This document shows, piece after piece, positions 1 to 4,725 of a stretch of DNA of 7,575 nt. Below the pieces are notes generated by a model. That model worked only from the letters and a program-made list of their open reading frames with translations. It did not search any database and was not told the origin of the DNA. The stretch's first letter is position 1; each line of letters starts with the position of its first letter. The translations under genes and the position numbers were made by a program. This DNA comes from a bacterium UBA3756. GTDB taxonomy: Bacteria; Bacteroidota; Bacteroidia; Bacteroidales; Bacteroidaceae. The stretch is from assembly GCA_002371695.1 (NCBI GenBank), contig DFGG01000028.1, forward strand, positions 1 to 7,575, read 5' to 3'.

Positions 1-546
1 TCAGCCACCGTTGCTCACCCGCACCAGCCTGCCCGGAAGCCGCCTCACGAGAATATCGTCCGGCAGCTCTCCAGACTGGGCGACACCATCTATGTCTGCG
101 AGGGTGTCGACATCCCTGATGAGTTCAACTTCTTTATCCCCAACAGCGTACTCTCTGACATGCGGCGACAGCTTTTTGAAAGTGAAGATTTGAGAGTGAA
201 GTCAACTTCGGCGGCAGCATATTCCATTCCCGAGCAAAGCTCGCCTACCCGTAGCCTTTCCCTCTTCCCTCATCCCTCTTCATTTCTGTTAAACATCTCC
301 AACCGTCTCTCCGCCTCCTTCTACGGCGCAGAATCCCCCACAGCCTTCGAGCTCAAGGGAGGTTCGGGCCCCTTGATGCAGTGTCGCCATTGCATCCGCT
401 TCGAGCTTGGCTATTGTGTACGTCACGGAGGGCAGCGTCCCACGTGGCAAGAGCCCCTATCTCTCGTTCTCGGCGATGGCCGACGCTTCCGTCTTGAATT
501 CGACTGCAAGAACTGTCAGATGAACGTTTATGCGCAGCCTCGCTAG
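1..546 (+). CDS. U32-family peptidase (collagenase-like), 3' part only
   Basis: The 5' end lies outside the window; the open frame runs from base 1 to the TAG at 544-546 (181 residues seen). The first ~55 residues resemble the collagenase-like domain found after the catalytic part of U32 proteins (DUF3656 type): a segment ending GDTIYVCEGVDIPDEF, then FIPNSVLSDMRR. The C-terminal half has the family's NISNRLSASFY stretch, then the Cys motifs CRHCIRFELGYC and FDCKNCQM. In characterised relatives such as E. coli RlhA, conserved Cys residues are needed for an RNA hydroxylation activity and are thought to hold an Fe-S cluster, so a tRNA/rRNA-modifying role is as likely as proteolysis. The linker at about nt 174-290 is unusually Ser/Pro-rich. 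The next gene begins inside this one. The family call is strong; the substrate cannot be read from this fragment. Confidence 0.88.
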   Translation, partial: SATVAHPHQPARKPPHENIVRQLSRLGDTIYVCEGVDIPDEFNFFIPNSVLSDMRRQLFESEDLRVKSTSAAAYSIPEQSSPTRSLSLFPHPSSFLLNISNRLSASFYGAESPTAFELKGGSGPLMQCRHCIRFELGYCVRHGGQRPTWQEPLSLVLGDGRRFRLEFDCKNCQMNVYAQPR

Positions 547-1486
547 CCTCCTTCTGCTGATGCTCCTCCTGACGGGATGCTATAATCAGGGACCCATCAC
601 GCCTGATGCGTGGAACCTGACGGAGCGGCAGCTCGACTCCATCTCCTTCTACACCACCCATCACTACACGCAGAACTACAACTTTGTGGTGACCCGCGAC
701 TCGCTCGTCATCCTCGAGCAGCAGCCAGAGATGATGCCTGTGCCTGATGTGCTGGCATCCGAGATGATGGTGGGCGACCAGACCATACCCATGCTCTCGA
801 TGGTCGACTCCCTCACGCTCCGCAAGCATGACCATCTCGTGGTGGCCGAGATTACCACTGTGCCTACCGACTCCATCGACTCCGTTTGGGTGAAGGTGGC
901 GCGCGACCAGCATACTCAAGGGTGGGTGCGCGAGCAGGCACTCCTGGCTGCCGTCTCTCCCGACGATCCTATCAGCCAGTTTATCGACGTCTTCTCCGAT
1001 GTCCACCTTCTGGTGTTCCTGGCCTTCTGTGCCATCGTTGGCGGGGCCTATGGTGTTCGTCGCCTGCTGCGCAAGGGGGCCAAGATTGTTCACTTCAACG
1101 ACATCCCTTCGTTCTATCCCACGCTGCTCTGTCTGCTCGTGGCCTCCTCGGCGGTACTCTACAGCTCCATCCAGAACTTTGCACCAGAGATGTGGCGTCA
1201 CTTCTACTACCATCCCTCGCTCAATCCCTATGCCCTGCCGTGGCATCTGGGGCTCTTCGTCACCTCCGTATGGGCCATCCTCATCGTCGCCATTGCCACC
1301 GTCGACGATGTGCGCCACCATCTGGCCGTGGGTGATACGATTCTCTACCTCGGTGGACTGGCCGCCGTCTGTGCCGTCTGCTACGTGGTGTTTAGCATTA
1401 CCACCTTATATTATATAGGTTATCCCCTGCTGATAGCCTATTTCGCCTTCGCTCTCTACCGCCTCTCGCTGCAGAAATCCATATAA
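530..1486 (+). CDS. lipoprotein with SH3-like segment and C-terminal membrane helices
   Basis: A 318-residue protein. Its N-terminus is a lipoprotein signal: hydrophobic Leu-rich core and lipobox LLTGC, with Cys17 the predicted lipidation site. Residues 18-155 are a non-cytoplasmic domain. The stretch DSVWVKVARDQHTQGWVREQ (about 117-136) has the look of a bacterial SH3-like strand pattern. From about 158 on come roughly five hydrophobic helices (158-175, 194-212, 236-257, 271-291, 294-312), separated by His/Pro-rich loops. A lipidated N-terminus on a polytopic body suggests an inner-membrane protein facing the periplasm. I recall similar Bacteroidales proteins, often labelled zinc-ribbon, but no zinc-binding Cys cluster is visible here. 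The start overlaps the upstream peptidase gene by 17 nt, pointing to coupled translation. The ATG at codon 11 would leave too short a signal. Function unknown. Confidence 0.85.
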   Translation: MRSLASLLLLMLLLTGCYNQGPITPDAWNLTERQLDSISFYTTHHYTQNYNFVVTRDSLVILEQQPEMMPVPDVLASEMMVGDQTIPMLSMVDSLTLRKHDHLVVAEITTVPTDSIDSVWVKVARDQHTQGWVREQALLAAVSPDDPISQFIDVFSDVHLLVFLAFCAIVGGAYGVRRLLRKGAKIVHFNDIPSFYPTLLCLLVASSAVLYSSIQNFAPEMWRHFYYHPSLNPYALPWHLGLFVTSVWAILIVAIATVDDVRHHLAVGDTILYLGGLAAVCAVCYVVFSITTLYYIGYPLLIAYFAFALYRLSLQKSI

Positions 1487-1493
1487 ATAGGGA

Positions 1494-1524
1494 TTGCAGG
1501 CTCGGAAAGATTGTCGTACCTTTG
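1494..1524 (+). promoter_or_regulatory. Bacteroidetes-type -33/-7 promoter of the TonB receptor gene
   Basis: TACCTTTG at 1517-1524 fits the -7 consensus TAnnTTTG of the Bacteroidetes primary sigma factor, and TTG at 1494-1496 lies 20 nt upstream as the -33 element. Transcription would begin around 1530, giving a leader of about 25 nt before the ATG at 1555. This placement also rules out the TTG at 1522 as start codon, because it lies within the -7 element. Confidence 0.75.
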
Positions 1525-1554
1525 CAGCCAGATAAGGAAAAGATTGTATTTTTT

Positions 1555-4071
1555 ATGAGAAAACATTCCATGATAGTGCTTCTGGCACTGAGCTGTCAGC
1601 TGACGGCTGCGGCTCTACCTGTTGAAGTCCTCACCGACGAGGCACTTAATGATACCAGTAAAGTTGTTGATTTAGACGAGGTGGTGGTCGTAGCCCAGCC
1701 TAAGGAACAGGTCAGGCTGCGACTCCAGCCTCTGAGCAGCAATGTGTTCGGCAACGAGCAGCTGCAGCAGTTGGGCGTGCGCGACCTGTCGCAGCTATCT
1801 CAGTATGTGCCTGCCTTCACCATGCCCGCCTACGGCTCGCGACTCACCTCGTCGATGTACGTCCGTGGCATCGGCTCCCGTGTAAACAGCCCCGCCGTGG
1901 GCATCTACTACGACAACATACCCCTGATGTCGAAGGCCGCCTTCAACAACCACTTCTATATGATCGACCGCGTGGATATCCTTCGTGGCCCGCAGGCAAC
2001 GCTCTACGGACAGAACACCGAGGGCGGTCTGGTGCGCGTCTATTCAAAGGACCCTATGAACTATCAGGGCACCGACATCCGCCTGGGCATCGGCACCGGA
2101 CTGTGGCGCAACGTCGAGGTGGCCCACTATCACCGTCCGAGCGACAAGCTCGCCTTCTCTGCCGCTGCCTTCTATAGCGGACTGAAGGGATTCATCGACA
2201 ACAAGAATTTCGACGAGAAGAACGACAAGAGCCTCGAGGCAGGCGGCAAGCTGAGACTCATCTACCAGCCCACCACGAAGCTGAAGTTCGACTGGACCAC
2301 TGACTACCAGTGGGTCAATCAGAACGGTTTCGGATACGGAGAGTTCTATCCCTTCGGACTCCCTGGGGCTTCAATAGCACCGGGCAACCGTCCTGACGAC
2401 CCAGCCACCACCATTATGAACGGCTACAAGCGTAACATGCTCAACACCGGGCTCTCCATCAGCTACGACACCCAGCGCCTGCTCTTCACCTCTACCACCA
2501 GCTACCAGCACCTGAAGGACTGCATGATGATGGACCAGGACTACAAGACTCCCGACTACCTGCGCCTGGAGCAGCAACAGCGGATGAACGCCCTGACCCA
2601 GGAGTTCGCCCTCCGCAGCCACGGCGACAGCCGCTGGCAGCACGCCACGGGCCTCTTCGGCTCCTACCAGTGGCTCCACACCGATGCACCCGTTTACTTC
2701 GGCGATGCCATCACGGGCGTCATCGGCCGCGCCATCACCAATGCCATGACCAACGCCATGAAGCAGGCCATGATGGGACGTATGCTGCCCCAAATGATTG
2801 AGCAGATAAAGGCGGAGATGATGGCCCAGGGCATGCCCGAGGCCGCCGCTCAGGCCGCTGCCGAGAAGGCCGCCCCCGCCGCTGCCGAGAAGGCGGCACA
2901 GGCCGCTGTCGAGAAGGCCGAAATCAACATGTCGGCTGAGATGGCCGTGCCCGAGGCGTTCGACACACCGCAGGCCAACCTCGCCGTGTTCCACGAGTCG
3001 AACATCCTGCTCACCGACCGCCTCAGACTCACCCTCGGTCTCCGCCTGAACTACGACTGGATGAAAATCAGCTACGACGCCCTCGCTTATATGAACATGA
3101 CCGGCGGCACCGCACAGGCCACTGCCACCTACCGTCTGACCTCGCGCGTCGCCGACAGCCGCACTCGTCACGACACCCAGCTGCTGCCAAAGGTGGGACT
3201 CACCTACAGCCTGGGCAACAGCCTCGGCAACGTCTATGCCATCGTCGCCAAGGGCTACCGCGCCGGAGGCTACAACATACAGATGTTCAGCGACATCCTG
3301 CAGACCGACCTCAACGCCCACCAGCAGGACGCCATGCGCGGCGACTACGACGTCAGCCACCAGCAGGCCGACTACGATGCCATCGACGAGACCATCTCCT
3401 ACAAGCCCGAGGAGTCGTGGAACTTCGAGCTGGGCACTCATCTCAACCTCTTCGACAGCCGCATGCACCTCGACCTGGCCCTCTACTACATGAAGATACG
3501 CAATCAGCAGCTGTCACAGATGATACCCAGCTCCAACTATGGCCGCATGATGACCAATGCCGGACGGAGCCACTCCCTCGGTGCCGAGCTGACGCTGCGC
3601 GGACGTGCCTTCGACAACCGCCTCGACTGGGGGGCTACCTACGCCTTCACCAGTGCCAAGTTTGATGAGTATGTGCATCAAAACTTCTACCCGTACGAGG
3701 GTGTGTCGGATACGGACCCCTCTCACCAGATTAACTACAATGGCAACTCGGTGCCCTTCATTCCCCAGCACACCTTCAGCGCCATGGCCGACTACCACAT
3801 CAGCAAGTTTACCATCGGCCTGAACCTCACCGGACAGGGCAAGACCTGGTGGGACGAGGCCAATACCTTCGCGCAGAAGTTCTATGCCCTGCTCGGCGCC
3901 CATGCCGACTACGACTTCGGACCCGTCGTCGTCACACTCTGGGGCCGCAACTTGACCAACACTCACTACAATACATTTGCTGTCAGCTCCAGTGCGGCTG
4001 GGGGGCGGGCCTACTTCGCACAGAAGGCCAATCCCATTCAGGTAGGCCTGGATGTCAACATCCACCTCTGA
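1555..4071 (+). CDS. TonB-dependent outer-membrane receptor
   Basis: An 838-residue outer-membrane receptor that would import a ligand with energy from TonB-ExbBD. ATG 1555 gives a standard signal peptide (MRKHSMIVLLALSCQLTAAA). A Ton-box-like DEVVVVA follows at about 41-47. The plug covers roughly 50-167, with the hallmark VDILRGPQATLYGQNTEGG and SKDP. The remainder is beta-barrel, ending in GRAYFAQKANPIQVGLDVNIHL-type strands (only the last part shown). There is no N-terminal carboxypeptidase-regulatory domain and no SusD partner next door, so this looks like a Cir/FepA-type single receptor and not a SusC glycan importer. Residues about 383-470 form a Met/Ala/Glu-rich, helix-prone insertion (AITNAMTNAMKQAMMGR, then EKAA repeats) where an extracellular loop is expected. 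It has its own promoter and appears monocistronic. The ligand is unknown; siderophore, haem or cobalamin cannot be told apart here. Confidence 0.93.
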   Translation: MRKHSMIVLLALSCQLTAAALPVEVLTDEALNDTSKVVDLDEVVVVAQPKEQVRLRLQPLSSNVFGNEQLQQLGVRDLSQLSQYVPAFTMPAYGSRLTSSMYVRGIGSRVNSPAVGIYYDNIPLMSKAAFNNHFYMIDRVDILRGPQATLYGQNTEGGLVRVYSKDPMNYQGTDIRLGIGTGLWRNVEVAHYHRPSDKLAFSAAAFYSGLKGFIDNKNFDEKNDKSLEAGGKLRLIYQPTTKLKFDWTTDYQWVNQNGFGYGEFYPFGLPGASIAPGNRPDDPATTIMNGYKRNMLNTGLSISYDTQRLLFTSTTSYQHLKDCMMMDQDYKTPDYLRLEQQQRMNALTQEFALRSHGDSRWQHATGLFGSYQWLHTDAPVYFGDAITGVIGRAITNAMTNAMKQAMMGRMLPQMIEQIKAEMMAQGMPEAAAQAAAEKAAPAAAEKAAQAAVEKAEINMSAEMAVPEAFDTPQANLAVFHESNILLTDRLRLTLGLRLNYDWMKISYDALAYMNMTGGTAQATATYRLTSRVADSRTRHDTQLLPKVGLTYSLGNSLGNVYAIVAKGYRAGGYNIQMFSDILQTDLNAHQQDAMRGDYDVSHQQADYDAIDETISYKPEESWNFELGTHLNLFDSRMHLDLALYYMKIRNQQLSQMIPSSNYGRMMTNAGRSHSLGAELTLRGRAFDNRLDWGATYAFTSAKFDEYVHQNFYPYEGVSDTDPSHQINYNGNSVPFIPQHTFSAMADYHISKFTIGLNLTGQGKTWWDEANTFAQKFYALLGAHADYDFGPVVVTLWGRNLTNTHYNTFAVSSSAAGGRAYFAQKANPIQVGLDVNIHL
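2854..2925 (+). repeat. three tandem 24-bp units inside the TonB receptor gene
   Basis: Units at 2854-2877, 2878-2901 and 2902-2925 share the core GCCGCTGYCGAGAAGGC and encode AAAEKAAP, AAAEKAAQ and AAVEKAEI. The period is 8 residues, in frame, and the upstream EAAAQ looks like a partial fourth unit. Such a unit can gain or lose copies by slippage without breaking the frame. Confidence 0.8.
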
Positions 4072-4105
4072 ATATATAGGGTTACAATAGGTTCACCGGT
4101 TCACA

Positions 4106-4135
4106 GCCCCCGCCGCAGACATTGACGGCGGGGGC
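4106..4135 (+). terminator. strong GC hairpin after the TonB receptor gene, possible terminator
   Basis: GCCCCCGCCG (4106-4115) pairs perfectly with CGGCGGGGGC (4126-4135) around a 10-nt loop, 35 nt past the receptor stop. There is no U-run after it; instead a second stem, GCCGTAA/TTACGGC at 4134-4140 and 4145-4151, begins inside its 3' arm, so the two cannot form together at full length. It could end transcription or protect the 3' end of the mRNA. Confidence 0.45.
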
Positions 4136-4167
4136 CGTAATCATTTACGGCGGGAGCCGCAAATATT
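4124..4167. repeat. two tandem 22-bp GC-rich units
   Basis: Units 4124-4145 and 4146-4167 match in the core ACGGCGGGRGCCG and in the trailing ATT, with scattered substitutions between them. The first unit also provides the 3' arm of the hairpin at 4106-4135. Confidence 0.65.
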
Positions 4168-4197
4168 AACCACGCCCGCTGCACGATGACTTTACCC

Positions 4198-4263
4198 TAT
4201 CCTTTCTCCCTGTTTACTCCGTCCTTTCTCCCGGTTTAGACTATCCTTTCTCCCGGCTTAGAC
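4198..4263. repeat. three tandem 22-bp pyrimidine-rich units
   Basis: Copies at 4198-4219, 4220-4241 and 4242-4263 share the core TCCTTTCTCCC followed by a KGYTTAS-type tail ending in C. Copies 2 and 3 differ at only three positions. There are no spacers between units, so this is a minisatellite-like array and not a CRISPR. Confidence 0.85.
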
Positions 4264-4303
4264 CCTTCTGGCTCCGCTCAAGCCATCCTCGACGGCTGCC
4301 AAA

Positions 4304-4347
4304 GTTTAGTATGTGTTGCGTATATATAGCAATGGGACGTACTAAAC
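4304..4347. repeat. AT-rich inverted repeat
   Basis: GTTTAGTA at 4304-4311 is the exact reverse complement of TACTAAAC at 4340-4347. Inside it TTGC (4316-4319) pairs with GCAA (4329-4332) around GTATATATA. It lies upstream of the remnant toxin-antitoxin promoter; whether it is an RNA hairpin or the edge of an old insertion cannot be told. Confidence 0.45.
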
Positions 4348-4379
4348 CCAAAATAGTGATAGTATTCTTGGTAAAAGCA

Positions 4380-4409
4380 TTGCCGATTCGGAAAAATATC
4401 GTAACTTTG
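4380..4409 (+). promoter_or_regulatory. Bacteroidetes-type promoter of the degenerate toxin-antitoxin pair
   Basis: TTG at 4380-4382 and TAACTTTG at 4402-4409 are separated by 19 nt, a near-ideal -33/-7 pair for the Bacteroidetes primary sigma factor. A purine-rich AGGAGG at 4434-4439 follows, an unusually good ribosome-binding sequence for this phylum, now left without an obvious start codon just after it. Confidence 0.72.
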
Positions 4410-4429
4410 CAGCAAAGTTATATAATAAC
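4402..4429. promoter_or_regulatory. overlapping palindromes at the promoter, probable operator
   Basis: TAACTTTG-CAG-CAAAGTTA (4402-4420) is a perfect 8-3-8 inverted repeat covering the -7 element. GTTAT-ATA-ATAAC (4417-4429) is a second perfect palindrome starting inside the first one's right arm, near the expected transcription start. Antitoxins usually repress their own operon by binding such sites. The first palindrome may be partly a by-product of the common TTTGCAGCAAA promoter context in this phylum. Confidence 0.5.
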
Positions 4430-4435
4430 GGTTAG

Positions 4436-4546
4436 GAGGTAAATAAGCCTTCGGCAAAGGTGTTGGCAATGACGTGTGGCCCTTTGCCCAAAGACTTCGA
4501 TTTAGACAAAGAACTTGATGAAATGTGGGAGGATAGAGCACGATGA
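4436..4546 (+). pseudogene. antitoxin C-terminal remnant
   Basis: An open frame running from just after an in-frame TAG (4433-4435) to TGA 4544-4546. Its last ~20 residues, LPKDFDLDKELDEMWEDRAR, are acidic and helical, like the toxin-neutralising tail of small antitoxins. The stop overlaps the start of the PIN-toxin remnant in a 4-nt ATGA, the classic antitoxin-toxin coupling. No DNA-binding N-terminus can be found between the AGGAGG and the first in-frame ATG (4469), so the front was probably lost by deletion. It is too short to assign to a named antitoxin family. Confidence 0.6.
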
Positions 4547-4664
4547 ATGTATTTCTCGATACCAATGACATCATCGATTTCATGGGTGAGTGTGAAGGAT
4601 TCTTTGACATGCTGCTGCCATCTTTGCCATGATTGAAGACAAGAGAATCACGGCCTCAAAATAA
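4543..4664 (+). pseudogene. PIN-domain (VapC-like) toxin, frameshifted and truncated
   Basis: ATG 4543 opens MNVFLDTNDIIDFMGECEGF, the typical start of a PIN ribonuclease, with the first metal-binding Asp in FLDTN (residue 6). After GFFD the reading frame breaks at about 4609-4610. Reading on from 4611 gives AAAIFAMIEDKRITAS, the expected next helix of a PIN domain, up to TAA 4662-4664. A one-base change in length therefore disrupts the gene, and everything after about residue 40 is missing, including the remaining acidic residues of the active site. It cannot be an active RNase. The lost 3' part is replaced by the promoter region of the sigma-factor gene, so the break may mark the junction of a past rearrangement. 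Confidence 0.75.
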
Positions 4665-4680
4665 AAAAATGTGCGTGACG

Positions 4681-4720
4681 GTGCAGTCTTTTTCTCTCTT
4701 GTAGGACTATATAAATAGAA
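4681..4720 (+). promoter_or_regulatory. 40-bp promoter-like element, copy A (sigma-barrel gene)
   Basis: GTGCAGTC (4681-4688), 15 nt, then GGACTATATAAATAGAA (4704-4720). The arrangement recurs before the next two genes with the same spacing. It does not match TAnnTTTG, so a sigma factor other than the primary one is likely. If TATAAATA is the -10 region, transcription would start almost at the start codon, giving a leaderless or very short-leader mRNA. Confidence 0.75.
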
Positions 4721-4725
4721 ATGGT

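Larger units (their letters stand above)
4072..4379. other. intergenic stretch with repeats, no gene
   Basis: No coding sequence is supported between the TonB receptor stop and the promoter at 4380. The stretch holds two GC-rich hairpins sharing bases (4106-4151), a 22-bp duplicated GC-rich unit (4124-4167), a three-copy 22-bp pyrimidine-rich array (4198-4263) and an AT-rich inverted repeat (4304-4347). The short direct repeat GGTTCAC at 4090-4096 and 4098-4104 is also seen. Confidence 0.7.

Noticed and set aside
353..1321. 322-codon open frame on the minus strand
   Set aside because: It lies antisense to the U32 and lipoprotein genes, is His/Gly/Val/Arg-rich without domain features, and is what GC-rich codon use leaves open on the other strand.
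1481..1490. ATATAAATAG resembling the second block of the 40-bp element
   Set aside because: There is no GTGCAGTC at the required distance upstream, and it overlaps the last codons of the lipoprotein gene; the TAnnTTTG promoter explains the next gene.
1522..1554. upstream TTG start extending the TonB receptor by 11 residues
   Set aside because: The codon lies in the -7 promoter box, upstream of the expected transcription start, and the extra residues would precede a normal signal peptide.
2371..3468. 365-codon open frame on the minus strand (and 3514-4065 minus)
   Set aside because: Antisense to the TonB receptor, with repetitive Val/Gly/Leu/His composition and no recognisable fold; the receptor on the plus strand is unambiguous.
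4198..4263. CRISPR array
   Set aside because: The 22-bp units are directly adjacent with no spacers, and no cas gene is present.
4278..4610. 110-codon minus-strand open frame
   Set aside because: It is antisense to the toxin-antitoxin remnant and its promoter, with no domain or signal features.
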